Shown: positions 18,240 through 28,004, counted from the first letter of the stretch. The stretch: DNA of 64,000 nt from Sulfuracidifex metallicus DSM 6482 = JCM 9184 (GCA_032834875.1 CP135238.1:1618011-1682010), one strand, 5' to 3'. Notes: a model not told the origin generated them from the letters alone. Numbers and translations: made by a program.

Positions 18240-19058
18240 TTGGTTCAAGGTATTACAGGAAGGGAAGGCTCATTTCACACTAAGCTCATGAAATCTTATG
18301 GAACTAAAATAGTTGCAGGTACTTCTCCTGGAAAGGGAGGAAGCTCAGTAAATGAAGTTCCAGTTTACGATACTGTAAAGGAGGCAATGAAGGAACATGA
18401 AATTGACGCATCCATAATTTTCGTTCCAGCTTCAAACGCTGCAGATGCGATAATTGAAGCTGCAGATTCTGAAATTAAACTGATAGTTGTCATAACGGAA
18501 CATATTCCAGTCGTTGAAACTCTTAGGGCAATAAAGTACGCCAAGTCCAATTCTTCAACTGTAATAGGTCCCAATTCCCCCGGACTTATAGCCCCAGCTG
18601 AAACAATGCTGGGTATAATGCCAAGTATGGCTTTCAGCAAAGGGAAAATTGGCATAATCTCAAGATCGGGTACATTAACATATGAAGTTGCAGAGATAGT
18701 GAAATCTGTCGGTCAATCTTTAGTAGTTGGTATAGGAGGAGATCCTATAATAGGAACTAGCATATTAGAGATGGCTAAAATGATGGATGATGATCCTTCA
18801 ACGGAGGAAATTATCGTTATAGGAGAGATAGGAGGTACCATGGAGGAAAGACTCGCTAGTTCAATATCAAAGGGAGAAGTAAAGAAGAAAGTGATAGCTT
18901 ACATGGCCGGTATGACAGCTCCTCGGGAGAAGAGAATGGGACATGCCGGGGCCGTAGTTTATATGGGCATGGGTACCTTTGAAAGCAAGATTAATGCGTT
19001 TAAGAGGGCAGGAGTGAAAGTAGCGAAAACTCCCTACGAGATTAAATCCTTATTATAA
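18240..19058 (+). CDS. sucD: succinyl-CoA synthetase subunit alpha
   Basis: CoA-binding subunit. It has [16 protein letters not shown] (CoA loop), [10 protein letters not shown], and SRSGTLTYE; the phosphohistidine lies in [10 protein letters not shown]. The first standard start codon is TTG 18240, but the same frame upstream encodes IDKNTRVL, the conserved N-terminus of SucD (xVDKNTRVxVQG), beginning at an ATA at 18219 that overlaps the sucC stop as ATAG. Either ATA initiates, an ATG was lost, or the shorter TTG protein is made. Coupled to sucC. Confidence 0.93.
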   Translation: MVQGITGREGSFHTKLMKSYGTKIVAGTSPGKGGSSVNEVPVYDTVKEAMKEHEIDASIIFVPASNAADAIIEAADSEIKLIVVITEHIPVVETLRAIKYAKSNSSTVIGPNSPGLIAPAETMLGIMPSMAFSKGKIGIISRSGTLTYEVAEIVKSVGQSLVVGIGGDPIIGTSILEMAKMMDDDPSTEEIIVIGEIGGTMEERLASSISKGEVKKKVIAYMAGMTAPREKRMGHAGAVVYMGMGTFESKINAFKRAGVKVAKTPYEIKSLL

Positions 19059-19359
19059 GTCTCTTTATTATTACTTTTCTTAAAAAATCTCGAAGGAGTC
19101 TTTCATGTAAAAGAAGAAACTTACCTTTTTTCCCTTTTCTTTTACTAATTTATTCTTAATAGTAAAAAATTCCTATCACGCTTAGTTATTAATATGAATT
19201 TATTTGAATATACTAGATATAAGGAAATATATTCCAAGTGAGGAGAGTATAATACGGCAGTTTATTCTAAATGCGAGTTAAGGGGGGAGAAAGACCCCAT
19301 CCTTAAGGTGGGAGATGGATAACACCTTTATATTTAAATACTTCTTTTTGAAATAGCAT
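19059..19359. other. 301-bp gene-free stretch
   Basis: AT-rich convergent gap after sucD and bluB. The part at 19280-19325 is strikingly different in composition and forms a hairpin resembling an IS200/IS605 right end (separate entry). No gene seen. Confidence 0.5.
19280..19325 (+). mobile_element. solo IS200/IS605-type right-end hairpin (possible omega-RNA end)
   Basis: A G/C-rich island, with GACCCCATCC at 19293-19302 and a hairpin pairing CCCA (19296-19299) with TGGG (19309-19312) and CC with GG around a TTAA loop. Such GACCCCATCC..gGGG hairpins are what I associate with the right ends of archaeal IS200/IS605 (TnpB) elements, where the guide RNA ends. No tnpB remnant is visible. The same core recurs at 22494. 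Confidence 0.35.
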
Positions 19360-20022
19360 TCATATTCTTACTTTCTCGAGCTTTTCTACGAGCTCTCTTC
19401 TAGCCGGTTTACCCCAAGATTCTTCGTTAACCACTTCCGACAATTTCATCCTTTTTCCCCAACCAAAGATTTCTAATTCTGGTCTTTCAGGTATCTCAGC
19501 TGGTCCCAAGGTGAGGTAAGCCACCAATTTCACATGATTGGGAATCTCCAATATTTTCTTAACGTCCTCTTCCATAAAGAAGGATAACCATCCCATACCT
19601 ATTCCTTCGCTCGTAGCAGCCAACCACATGTTTTCAACGGCTAATACTGAGCTATATTGGCAAGTCTCTGGTATTGTCCTCCTTCCTAGAACATGAGGTC
19701 CAAACCTAGTAGGGTCACATGTTACAGCTATGTTAACCGGTGTATCTAGAACGGCCTCTATCTTTACGTTATCGAAAATCTTTTTTCTATCCTCTGAAAG
19801 TTCTTCCCTGAATTTCTCCCTTTCTTTCATTGCCAATTCTTTAATTTTCCTCCTCTTCTCCATATCTCTAACAATGATAAAATTCCATGGTTGAGAAAAT
19901 CCAACTGAAGGTGCTAAATGACCTGCCATCAATATCTTAGCTAAAACGTCGTCGCTTATCTCCCCTCCTTTATAGAATGATCTCACATCCCTTCTTCTCT
20001 TTATTGCCTCGTATAGATCCAT
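19360..20022 (-). CDS. bluB: 5,6-dimethylbenzimidazole synthase (BluB)
   Basis: Nitroreductase-fold protein of 220 residues matching BluB: MDLYEAIKRRRDVRSF, APSVGFSQPWNFIIV, GPHVLGRRTIPET and ENMWLAATSEGIGMGWLSF. BluB cannibalises FMNH2 with oxygen to make the lower ligand of cobalamin. The distinctive GPHVLGRRTIPET segment separates it from general nitroreductases. Single gene, convergent with sucD. With SUMT at 4.8 kb it suggests aerobic cobamide maturation, though other cobamide genes are outside the window. Confidence 0.88.
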   Translation of the reverse strand: MDLYEAIKRRRDVRSFYKGGEISDDVLAKILMAGHLAPSVGFSQPWNFIIVRDMEKRRKIKELAMKEREKFREELSEDRKKIFDNVKIEAVLDTPVNIAVTCDPTRFGPHVLGRRTIPETCQYSSVLAVENMWLAATSEGIGMGWLSFFMEEDVKKILEIPNHVKLVAYLTLGPAEIPERPELEIFGWGKRMKLSEVVNEESWGKPARRELVEKLEKVRI

Positions 20023-20128
20023 TACATTAGGATAGCCAATCCAAACTTAAAAAATCGAACTTTATGACGCTAACTAAGTTTTTCTATAGTAGGAAACATT
20101 TATTTTCCCTTCAAAGGAATAGTAGCTG

Positions 20129-21379
20129 ATGTCAAGTCAGACTTTAACTGAGAAAATATTGTCTCAGGCCTCAGGTAAGACTGTAACAGAAGGAGATGTA
20201 ATAGAGGCTGCGGTAGACATAGTTGCATTTCATGATTTGACCGGATATCATGTAATAGAGGTAATGGAAAAGGCTGGGATGGTCAAGGTATTCGACAAAG
20301 GTAAGATAGTCATAGCGTTTGATCATTTAGCTCCACCTCCAGACGTTAGAAGTGCAGAGATACAAGGCAACATAAGGAAGTTCGTAAAAGACGTTAAGAT
20401 TCCATACTTTTATGATATAAATGTGGGGATTTTGCATGAACTACTTGTTGAAAAGTATGCGCAACCGGGTCAGGTTATAGTTGCTGCAGATAGCCACACT
20501 ACAACATCTGGTGCCTTGGGTGCTTTCGCCCAAGGGATGGGTGCAAGCGACGTTGCAGCTGCAGCAATAACTGGTAAGACTTGGCTAGTTGTGCCTTCAT
20601 CCTTCAAGGTTACCTTAGAAGGAGAACCAGCCAAGTGGATTACCGGTAAGGACGTTGCCCTCAAATTGCTAGGAGATTTTAAGGCCGAATACTTCAATGG
20701 GAAGTCAATAGAGGTATTCGTTAAGAACCCCTCAGCTTTTCCGATGGATTATAGAGCCACAACCTCCAATATGGGAATTGAAATGAATGCTGATGCATTG
20801 ATGTTTGTTCCAGATTCCGAAACACTGCGATATGTAAAACAAATGAGAGGGTATGAAACTAAACTAGTTACCCCTGATAGTGAAGCTAGGTATCCCGAGG
20901 AGTACACGATAGAGTTAAATAAAATGGAACCACTCGTAGCTGCTCCATATAGCGTAGATAACGTTAAGACTGCAGGCGAAGTTCAGGGTACCCCTATAGA
21001 TCAAGTTTACATAGGATCATGCACCAACGGCAGATTAAGTGATTTCGAAATAGCTGCAAGGATAATGAAGGGCAAAAAGGTAAAAAGCAGGTGTATAGCG
21101 ATACCGGCATCATACGAAATGTTTAAGGAAGCCCTAGAAAGGGGTTATATAAACACCCTATTTGAGGCGGGCTGCATAGTGACATATGGTACTTGCGGTC
21201 CATGCTTAGGAGGACATTTCGGAGTTGCGGGCCCAGGAGAAGTTATTCTTTCAACTAGCTCCAGAAACTTCCGCGGAAGGATGGGAAGCAATGAATCCAA
21301 AACTTATCTGTCTGGACCAGCAGTTGCAGCAGCCAGCGCAATAGCGGGAAAGATATCCTTACCAGGTGATGTGGAATGA
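20129..21379 (+). CDS. leuC: 3-isopropylmalate dehydratase / homoaconitase large subunit
   Basis: Aconitase-family large subunit of 416 residues. Fe-S cysteines appear in YIGSCTNGR and in [11 protein letters not shown], with [18 protein letters not shown] near residue 121. It isomerises 2- and 3-isopropylmalate in leucine synthesis. Sulfolobales also need a homologous enzyme for lysine via LysW, so dual or alternative function is possible. Overlaps leuD by 4 bp. Start ATG at 20129 gives the standard [12 protein letters not shown] opening. Confidence 0.9.
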   Translation: MSSQTLTEKILSQASGKTVTEGDVIEAAVDIVAFHDLTGYHVIEVMEKAGMVKVFDKGKIVIAFDHLAPPPDVRSAEIQGNIRKFVKDVKIPYFYDINVGILHELLVEKYAQPGQVIVAADSHTTTSGALGAFAQGMGASDVAAAAITGKTWLVVPSSFKVTLEGEPAKWITGKDVALKLLGDFKAEYFNGKSIEVFVKNPSAFPMDYRATTSNMGIEMNADALMFVPDSETLRYVKQMRGYETKLVTPDSEARYPEEYTIELNKMEPLVAAPYSVDNVKTAGEVQGTPIDQVYIGSCTNGRLSDFEIAARIMKGKKVKSRCIAIPASYEMFKEALERGYINTLFEAGCIVTYGTCGPCLGGHFGVAGPGEVILSTSSRNFRGRMGSNESKTYLSGPAVAAASAIAGKISLPGDVE

Positions 21380-21873
21380 TAGTAGAAGGTCCTGCAATAA
21401 AGTTTGGAGATAAAATAGACACAGATATTATAATTCCAGCCAGACACCTGAAGTATACCGATCCCAAGTACTTAGCAGAGCACGCAATGGAGCCTTTAGA
21501 TCCAGAGTTTCATAAGAAGGCTTCCAAGGGAGTGATTCTAGTTGCTGGAAAGGTATTTGGAATGGGATCATCAAGAGAACAAGCGGCAATTGCTCTAAAG
21601 GCCGCAGGTGTTAAGGCAATAGTGGCAGAATCGTTTGCTAGAATATTCTACAGGAACTCAATTAACAACGGATTACCTGTTATTGTTGTTCCTAACATAA
21701 CCAAGGAGGTTAACGAAGGAGATATGATAAAGGTAAACGTTGAGACCGGCGAAGTGATAGCTAACGGCAAAGTTCTGAAGGGAAAGGGTATAACTGGAAT
21801 GGCTCTAGAAATTTTGAACACCGGAAGCTTAATAGATTACCTTAAGAAAGTTTCGATCAGGCAGACGAACTAA
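21376..21873 (+). CDS. leuD: 3-isopropylmalate dehydratase / homoaconitase small subunit
   Basis: A 165-residue swivel-domain subunit: [19 protein letters not shown] holds the substrate-specificity loop and [13 protein letters not shown] plus [14 protein letters not shown] are the family signatures. It pairs with LeuC (4-bp overlap) to form the heterodimeric hydro-lyase. The specificity loop here reads ARHLKYTD, which by eye does not clearly separate isopropylmalate from homoaconitate. Confidence 0.9.
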   Translation: MIVEGPAIKFGDKIDTDIIIPARHLKYTDPKYLAEHAMEPLDPEFHKKASKGVILVAGKVFGMGSSREQAAIALKAAGVKAIVAESFARIFYRNSINNGLPVIVVPNITKEVNEGDMIKVNVETGEVIANGKVLKGKGITGMALEILNTGSLIDYLKKVSIRQTN

Positions 21874-21952
21874 CTTGAAAGTTTCATTTTCTTAATCCAC
21901 TTTGCCGTAGTTTATATTTGCAACCAGAAAAGGAATCAGTCTCATAAACTGA

Positions 21953-21966
21953 AACTTTCGAAAGTT
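21953..21966. promoter_or_regulatory. 14-bp perfect palindrome AACTTTCGAAAGTT
   Basis: A perfect palindrome about 60 bases upstream of the small membrane-protein frame at 22025 and 80 bases after leuD. Related GAAAGTTTC strings occur at 21846-21855 and 21877-21885. It could be an operator; no regulator is identified. Confidence 0.25.
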
Positions 21967-22024
21967 ATGATCTGGATAAACGAAAAAAATAGAAATTTAT
22001 TTTAGTCTTCATTTCAGCTTACAC

Positions 22025-22318
22025 ATGAAGAAAATTACATTCGGTTTAGTGTCTCTTATTTTTTCGCTTTTCGATTTCAAGATTGGAGTTTCAGTCGCGT
22101 CTATAATTTACGGAATCGATGTGTCGAATCTCTTCTACTCTTTTCCGTTTAATTTATTTTATTTTGCTCTAATATTTACTATAGAATTTATGACAATTCG
22201 GACCTTCGTTTCTCTCTTTGAAGGAATCATGAGAAAGTTCTATTTGAAACGCGAAGGCATGCAGTCATTAAAATGTGGAATTCAAAGTAAGAATAAGAAA
22301 AAAGAAGAAAAATTATAA
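22025..22318 (+). CDS. small membrane protein, unknown
   Basis: A 97-residue frame with two hydrophobic segments (about 5-28 and 40-60) and a lysine-rich C-terminal tail. A TTTATTTTA box near 21997-22005 precedes the ATG by about 25 bases. No family recognised; could be lineage-specific. Confidence 0.4.
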   Translation: MKKITFGLVSLIFSLFDFKIGVSVASIIYGIDVSNLFYSFPFNLFYFALIFTIEFMTIRTFVSLFEGIMRKFYLKREGMQSLKCGIQSKNKKKEEKL

Positions 22319-22493
22319 TAGCATTCAACTTATATGTTTGCATATGTATGCGTATTCTTTATTTTCTTAAAGGTAATAAAAATATTTAAAAAAGGATAAA
22401 ATCTCCTTGTAATCCTTGATAAATAAAAGTGTAGAATTATCACTTGCGTGCAATTTATATTAATAAATTGAGAATTTATCTATTAACACCAGA

Positions 22494-22526
22494 GACCCCA
22501 TCCGTAATGGCGGGGTAGTTTACAAG
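22494..22526 (+). mobile_element. second solo IS200/IS605-type right-end hairpin
   Basis: GACCCCATCC at 22494-22503 is followed by GTAAT and GGCGGGG; CCCC at 22496-22499 pairs with GGGG at 22512-22515 and CC with GG inside. The core is identical to that at 19293 and in the same orientation. No transposase is nearby. Read as a relic of an IS200/IS605 (TnpB) element, or possibly a stand-alone structured RNA. Confidence 0.4.
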
Positions 22527-22546
22527 AAAAGGGGTAAAGATTATCC

Positions 22547-22909
22547 TTAAACGTCCAGCTTAAAGCTGAGTAATTTTCCCTTTTGCATAATAAAGGTCTT
22601 TGCCTCAGAATGTATCTTAACGATGTTCCTCTTGACCTCTATTGAATAAAGTTTGCACGTCTCGCTTGGACTGAATCTAGAAAGGGCAACCTTGATGTAG
22701 CCTAAGTAAAGGATAAAAGGAAGTAAAATTAGTAATAAGATCCAAGTATAGAATGTAACTGCGTAAGCCAATACTATTGGCACAAGAGAAATAAAAGACA
22801 AATAATAAAGTATATCAAGCTCTCTGGCTTTCCTAAACCTAACTTCCTCATCAGAAACCTCAACTATATAATAGCCATCTTCCGAGAAGGCAATACCCTT
22901 CCTTTTCAC
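22547..22909 (-). CDS. two-helix membrane protein, PH-like
   Basis: A 120-residue protein. After a short beta-rich N-terminus (IAFSEDGYYIVEVSDEEVRF) come two adjacent transmembrane helices (about residues 33-75) and a C-terminal beta-rich part (YSIEVKRNIVKIHSEAKTF). This arrangement is like bacterial PH-domain membrane proteins. Function unknown. The start is 146 bp from the divergently transcribed secreted protein at 23056. Confidence 0.6.
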   Translation of the reverse strand: MKRKGIAFSEDGYYIVEVSDEEVRFRKARELDILYYLSFISLVPIVLAYAVTFYTWILLLILLPFILYLGYIKVALSRFSPSETCKLYSIEVKRNIVKIHSEAKTFIMQKGKLLSFKLDV

Positions 22910-23055
22910 GTCTATTAAACATAGAATCTACATTTAATTAGTCTAACTTCATATGAATAAAAGATTTGCTTAAACATTTCTATTTATCTTAAAGTAATTG
23001 GTTAACTGGGCTCCTTCGGAAAAGATTTTTTGTACTGATATATCATAGACAAGCG

Positions 23056-24039
23056 ATGATAAAGGAGTCAATATTCCTTTTCCTTGCAGTTGGAATGGTA
23101 ATGCCTTACCTACTGTCTGGCACAGCCAACGGCGAATACGTTGTAGTTAACCTAAATTCAACTTGGGACGGAGAACACGTTGTATTGACGGGGAAAGTCA
23201 ACGTTTATAATCCGATTCTGAACAAGACCTTTCCGGGAGGCTTCAACAAAACGACTTATAGCTCATACTTTACACTTTGGTGCTCAGAATTCTCAGGGGC
23301 TTATATAGAATATCCGGAAGTACAGTTCACCACTTATAGCTATCAAGGTGAAGATTTACCAGCACTGAAGATATACAATGGATCAAACGAGTACGCTTAT
23401 TTCGATCTTCAATATATGATACCTTTGCAAGGTAAGATGTTCGTATCTCAGGGAGGTCAGGTTATCCTTAATAATACGTTCTATCTAAAACAAGTACCTT
23501 CCATGATAAAGACTGGCTATCAAGGAGATTATAAGGAATATACTGGTAAGATAGAGAGCGGTTCTCATGGCATAGGAAACTTCCTAGTGGCTTCCCCTGA
23601 TGCTAAGATTAGAGTCTCCAACGTGAATAATTGCCTTGAAGTTTCGATTGTAGATAAGCACTTTGCAGTATTAGTGTTGAACACGACCTCAAATGCAGAA
23701 TTATCTAAAATAGCTGAGGTAGACATCAATGGATCTCCATACTATATAGCACCTAATGGAGTTGAGGTAAACTATATAGGTAATACTGCTAATGGAAATG
23801 TGTCCTTTCCGTTCCAAGCATTTTACGTCTCCCATACGGGGTTGCTCCTTATAGATTATCCATATTCTGGAAATATGACCGTCGTTTTCGGCTTTAACGT
23901 AAATAACCCTACCGTGAGTTTATCATCGTCTCTTGTTGGAAATAACCAGCTTCAGATCTTATACTTTGTTATTATTCCTATTATCATTATAACAATATTA
24001 CTTTTGCTAATCTATAGACACAAGCATGGCAAACATTAG
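23056..24039 (+). CDS. secreted, membrane-anchored protein, unknown
   Basis: A 327-residue protein with an N-terminal signal peptide (FLFLAVGMVMPYLLSG), a beta-rich external body with many Asn-X-Ser/Thr sequons (for example NST, NKT, NGS, NTT), and a C-terminal transmembrane helix near residues 298-320 ending in basic RHKHGKH. Topology suggests a glycosylated surface protein anchored by its C-terminus, like the thermopsin-family protein at 59 kb. No enzymatic motif seen. Confidence 0.75.
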   Translation: MIKESIFLFLAVGMVMPYLLSGTANGEYVVVNLNSTWDGEHVVLTGKVNVYNPILNKTFPGGFNKTTYSSYFTLWCSEFSGAYIEYPEVQFTTYSYQGEDLPALKIYNGSNEYAYFDLQYMIPLQGKMFVSQGGQVILNNTFYLKQVPSMIKTGYQGDYKEYTGKIESGSHGIGNFLVASPDAKIRVSNVNNCLEVSIVDKHFAVLVLNTTSNAELSKIAEVDINGSPYYIAPNGVEVNYIGNTANGNVSFPFQAFYVSHTGLLLIDYPYSGNMTVVFGFNVNNPTVSLSSSLVGNNQLQILYFVIIPIIIITILLLLIYRHKHGKH

Positions 24040-24297
24040 GAATTACACTGAACAGAATAAAGTTATTTTTATTTTTATAACTTATTAAAAAGTAATAAGA
24101 TAAATTTAATTTTAAACAAAAATTAGCCGTACTTTAATACACCATTTTAATTCCGAATCAATGAGGTGAATTCATCGAGAAATTCTGCATAAAATTAAGC
24201 ATGAAGTAATAAGAAGTAAAACGTCTGTAACCAAGTGTAAAAAACTCACATCTTGATAGAAAGAGCAAAAAGGGTGGTTAGAAAGTAATGTATACCG

Positions 24298-24522
24298 ATG
24301 ATAGTTTGTTTCCCCGTTTCAAGATACATGGTTGACGAAAGAGGTTATTTCAAGGTAAGCGAAGGAGAATGTGACATAATAGTGGAGAGTACATTGACTG
24401 AAGAGTTGGTTAGGTCTGCAGGAAGGGCAAAGATAGAGATATGTGAGAAGGATGAGATAACATGTCTAAACGATATAAGGAGAAAAATATATAAAATAAC
24501 TAAGTCGTGTAAGTTCGCTTAG
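24298..24522 (+). CDS. small cysteine-containing protein, unknown
   Basis: A 74-residue protein with five cysteines, starting MIVCFPVSRYMVDERGYF. The opening strand resembles the start of NifX/NafY-type (dinitrogenase cofactor-binding) proteins, but it is too short for a confident call. The 258 bases before it hold no gene. It precedes the 64-residue gene at 24565 by 42 bases, so the two may be co-transcribed. Confidence 0.5.
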   Translation: MIVCFPVSRYMVDERGYFKVSEGECDIIVESTLTEELVRSAGRAKIEICEKDEITCLNDIRRKIYKITKSCKFA

Positions 24523-24564
24523 TTTCGGCGATGACTCCGTTTTTAATTACATAGGGAAATTGGC

Positions 24565-24759
24565 ATGGAAACAGATCTTAAGTTAGTAAAAGCTGTGTTG
24601 GACTTGATGAGAGATAGCGTCCCTACCGATTGTCAGGATCTGATAGATGAACTTAGTAAGAAAATAATAAGGGACTTAAAGGAGAAGGGGGCGAATAAGG
24701 CTATGAGGGAATGGTATGGTATCACTGACGAGGATCTGGAGATGGTAGTAAGGAAATAG
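24565..24759 (+). CDS. small helical protein, unknown
   Basis: A 64-residue acidic, mostly helical protein (METDLKLVKAVLDLM..., ending in EDLEMVVRK) with one cysteine in PTDCQDLIDEL. No family recognised. Downstream of the 74-residue gene and same strand. Confidence 0.5.
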   Translation: METDLKLVKAVLDLMRDSVPTDCQDLIDELSKKIIRDLKEKGANKAMREWYGITDEDLEMVVRK

Positions 24760-24816
24760 AAGGGTAAGAAGTGACTAGAGAAAAGCCTTTACACGTTCTT
24801 TTTCCTTTTCCAACAT

Positions 24817-24848
24817 GTTTTGTATAGAAGAAGTTTTGTATAGAAGAA
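24817..24848. repeat. perfect 16-bp tandem duplication
   Basis: GTTTTGTATAGAAGAA occurs twice head to tail at 24817-24832 and 24833-24848, in the gap between the small gene at 24565 and the convergent nucleotidyltransferase. Looks like a local slippage duplication. Confidence 0.7.
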
Positions 24849-24872
24849 AAGGTGGTATGCATAATTCTTATT

Positions 24873-25559
24873 TTAAGATGTTATAAATTGAGGTAACTCA
24901 CCTGAGGCTTCCTCAATGTCCTTTAACGTGTCTATTGACCTCCAGTATACATCCTTGAACTTTATCCCTTTAAGTTGTCCTGCCTCAGCTAACTTGGGGA
25001 ACGTTGACTTCTCTATATCACCTTTGTCTGGCAATAGATCAAATATTTTAGGTGATATCATGTATACCCCTGCATTTATCATATAGTTTTCCAGAACTGG
25101 CTTTTCCCTGAAACTGGTGATTAAATCGTCCCTTGTTTCAACTATTCCGTAGGGGCTCTTCAAAGGAACTAAAGCGATTGTTGCTACGCTTTCCTTAACA
25201 TCCATTTTAGAGAAATCCAAATTGGTCACTACGTCACCGTTTGTGACAACGAATTCATTTTTATTGCTCAAAATATCCTTAACCTTCTTCAACGCACCTC
25301 CAGTTCCCAGAGGTTCTTCCTCTATCGAAAAATAAGCACTTATGCCTAGTCTCTTCTCGTTCTTACTTACCCATTCTGCTAGAACTTCCCATTTATATCC
25401 AGTGAGAAAAATGAAAGAAGAAACGCCAAACTTCTTGAAGTGCAAGATCTGCCATTCTAATATAGGCTTTCCAGCCACCTCGATTAGAGGCTTAGGTTTA
25501 TCGTCAGTAAGTGGCCTTAGCCTTTTTCCGTAACCTCCTGCTAAAATTACGGCATGCAT
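24873..25559 (-). CDS. sugar-phosphate nucleotidyltransferase
   Basis: A 228-residue NTP-transferase: [23 protein letters not shown] at the start (seen as [13 protein letters not shown] and KPKPLIEV), [12 protein letters not shown], the metal-binding [12 protein letters not shown] and [10 protein letters not shown]. It lacks the C-terminal hexapeptide domain, as do short mannose-1-P guanylyltransferases and related enzymes. It would make an NDP-sugar for glycan synthesis, which fits the GT4 gene at 26.8 kb. Sugar and nucleotide cannot be read from sequence. Confidence 0.85.
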   Translation of the reverse strand: MHAVILAGGYGKRLRPLTDDKPKPLIEVAGKPILEWQILHFKKFGVSSFIFLTGYKWEVLAEWVSKNEKRLGISAYFSIEEEPLGTGGALKKVKDILSNKNEFVVTNGDVVTNLDFSKMDVKESVATIALVPLKSPYGIVETRDDLITSFREKPVLENYMINAGVYMISPKIFDLLPDKGDIEKSTFPKLAEAGQLKGIKFKDVYWRSIDTLKDIEEASGELPQFITS

Positions 25560-25665
25560 ATGGCTAATAAGTTGTTTAATTTAAAAATTTTTTGGAGAGA
25601 CTCTATCATTTGTTAATAAGAGATTTTCAAAAGACAGTATATTAAAAAGTAAAATAACTATCAAG

Positions 25666-26448
25666 ATGACCACGGCTTATCTATTTAGTTTGAGCTATGT
25701 TACAAGATCAAAGTTGATTCATTGGAAATCTCCTCGAAAGTTAGACCATTACGTTGCAAGCCTAATTTCTGATCCAGCATCATTCGCTGGGATATCTGGT
25801 CATATTCAAGTTCTGATGGTTGAGAATAATGCAGGTAATTTCGTCACTTTGGATAAGGCTACATCATCATCAAACAAATTCAGGATTCTTTTCACCTTCG
25901 GTAATCCCTTTTCCTCACTTTCCACCTTTACGGGAAAGATGGAAAGGAAGATCCTTAATAATAAAGTAACATATATCGCTTCCGCGGACGACAAATCTAT
26001 CTCTTTCATGACAGAATTCGCGTTTCAAAATTATGAATTGTCATTATCAATTTCAGCTTCCTTCAATTCACCACAAGCTATAAGATATGTAGGAATGAAT
26101 GAAGGAGATCTAGAGAGGCATTTATTAGAAGGACATTTCATACCTTATTTTAAGTTGTTTGCAATTCCTTCACCTTGCGGTTACTTGCATCTAGAATCAA
26201 AAGAGGGAAACTTGTGCGATTTAATCTCCACAATTGGAGAGCTTAGGAGGAAGGAAGGGAAATACCTAGTTTATCTAGAATCTAACGACGGAAAGATATC
26301 GGGTAGGGTTCAAGTAGAAAACGGAAATCTAAACGCAACTGGTAACTTATGCGGAAAGGAGCTCAATAACAAAAGTTTTCTTGATGCTATTATTAATAAC
26401 TGTAGGTGCGGCAGTTTAGATGTTTACATTAAACTTGAAGTAATATAG
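25666..26448 (+). CDS. hypothetical protein
   Basis: A 260-residue soluble protein without recognised domains. It has a W-K-S-P motif near residue 21, alternating short strands, and a late cysteine pair (NNCRCGS). A TATA-like tract near 25640 precedes the ATG. Divergent from the nucleotidyltransferase. Confidence 0.6.
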   Translation: MTTAYLFSLSYVTRSKLIHWKSPRKLDHYVASLISDPASFAGISGHIQVLMVENNAGNFVTLDKATSSSNKFRILFTFGNPFSSLSTFTGKMERKILNNKVTYIASADDKSISFMTEFAFQNYELSLSISASFNSPQAIRYVGMNEGDLERHLLEGHFIPYFKLFAIPSPCGYLHLESKEGNLCDLISTIGELRRKEGKYLVYLESNDGKISGRVQVENGNLNATGNLCGKELNNKSFLDAIINNCRCGSLDVYIKLEVI

Positions 26449-26794
26449 CTGTTAATATCTTCTATTTATAGATTATGGAATATATATTAATAAAAGAAGA
26501 TATGAGATTTTATATAAATAAATATTATATTGTGCTTTTTATAAATATAAAAGTATGATGTATCTCAGACGACAAATTATGAACGCTTCTGATCTCAACT
26601 TCTAATCTCAAAATGAAAATGTAGAAACGAACTCTACCTACACTGAAAATATTCTGAAATTTGTGTTATGTCTCAACTCATAATGCTTTCTTATAGATTT
26701 TAGAATTAAACTTATATATGAAATTAAATTTCCTTTATTAAACGCTAACTTGTCTCTGTGCAACTTAATATGTCATTTTGATAAATGACGTTTT
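26449..26794. other. 346-bp gene-free AT-rich stretch
   Basis: Very AT-rich (runs of ATATAAAT). I see no gene, stable hairpin or RNA signature. It contains whatever promotes the GT4 gene. Confidence 0.5.
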
Positions 26795-27844
26795 GTGGAC
26801 TTGCTTATAGTGAATCACAGGGACATTTATCATCCTCAGGCCGGAGGCGCTGAGGAAGTGCTAAAGGAAGTGGCAACTAGACTAGTATCTAAAGGAAATC
26901 GAGTGACATGGTTTTCCGAATCAGTTAAGAATCGACCTAGCAAGGAGGAATATGAAGGAATTTTACTTAAAAGGAGGGGAGGGAGGGCGTCAGTTCACAT
27001 TTTCTCTCTTAAAGAAGCTAAAAAACACGAAGTAGTTTTGGACAGCATAGCCCACGCAGTGCCATTCTTTTCCTATTTGGTTAACGCGAAATCTATAGCC
27101 TTAGTTCATCATGTTCATCAGGACGTTGTAAAGTACGAACTAGGTTATCTATCGAGGGAAGCGGTTAGGTTTCTGGAGAGGCAAATTAAAAGATACAATT
27201 ATGTGATTGCAGTATCTGAGACAACTAAGAAAGACCTTCATGATAAACTACACATCGATGAAAGTAAAGTGAAGGTCATTTATAACGGAGTAGATCACTT
27301 GAAGTTTAAACCAGGGGAAAAGGACAAGGAACCTACTGTTTTATGGATTGGTAGACTTAAAAGATACAAGAATCCCTTCGATATATTTGAAATTAAAAGA
27401 AGAATGAAGACTAGGGCTAAATTCGTTGTTGTTGGGTCGGGGGATCTATCTCAACAGTTTGCAGAAGAGTCACGGAAACAAGACGTTTTATATTTAGGCA
27501 GGGTAGACGAAAAAGAAAAGGTATCCCTTTATCAAAGAGCATGGGCTATCCTCTCCACCTCGTTTATAGAGGGATGGGGGATGACCATAGTAGAGGCTAA
27601 TTCGTGCGGAACTCCTGCAGTAGTTTACAATACTGGATCTCTACCTGAAGTGGTTCAAGAAGGCGTTAATGGTTTCGTAGTAGGTTATAAGGACTTCGAT
27701 TCAGCGGCTAAAGCCTTGGATTACCTTATGGAAGAGAAAAACATGAAGGTTATGTCTAGGAAGAGCTATGAGGAATCTCTCAAATATGATTGGGATAAGA
27801 CAGCTTTATGTTATCACAAATATATAAACGAGATCTTAGGTTAA
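26795..27844 (+). CDS. GT4-family glycosyltransferase
   Basis: A 349-residue GT-B glycosyltransferase. N-terminal domain has HPQAGGAEEVLKEVATRL; the hinge is VIYNGVDHLKF and the donor domain carries LWIGRLKRYKNP, FIEGWGMTIVEANSCGTPAVVYN with the EX7E pattern. It uses a nucleotide sugar to extend a surface glycan or lipid-linked sugar. GTG start at 26795 gives the proper beta strand MDLLIVNHRD. Stand-alone gene. Confidence 0.88.
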   Translation: MDLLIVNHRDIYHPQAGGAEEVLKEVATRLVSKGNRVTWFSESVKNRPSKEEYEGILLKRRGGRASVHIFSLKEAKKHEVVLDSIAHAVPFFSYLVNAKSIALVHHVHQDVVKYELGYLSREAVRFLERQIKRYNYVIAVSETTKKDLHDKLHIDESKVKVIYNGVDHLKFKPGEKDKEPTVLWIGRLKRYKNPFDIFEIKRRMKTRAKFVVVGSGDLSQQFAEESRKQDVLYLGRVDEKEKVSLYQRAWAILSTSFIEGWGMTIVEANSCGTPAVVYNTGSLPEVVQEGVNGFVVGYKDFDSAAKALDYLMEEKNMKVMSRKSYEESLKYDWDKTALCYHKYINEILG

Positions 27845-28004
27845 GAAAAAAAGAATTGTATATGTATTATTATTGTAGTTACATTAACAATTAGAGGAGA
27901 AGTGAAAAATGATTTAATTATTGTTAAATAAAGTTGTTATCTAAAGCCAAATATTAGGAGCTTATTTACCTCGCCAGATATCAATGAGGTACGGCAGTTT
28001 GCTT

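Noticed and set aside
24160-24245. Possible small RNA before the 74-residue gene
   Set aside because: ATGAGG and ATGAAG strings do not form valid C/D boxes and no stable fold is evident.
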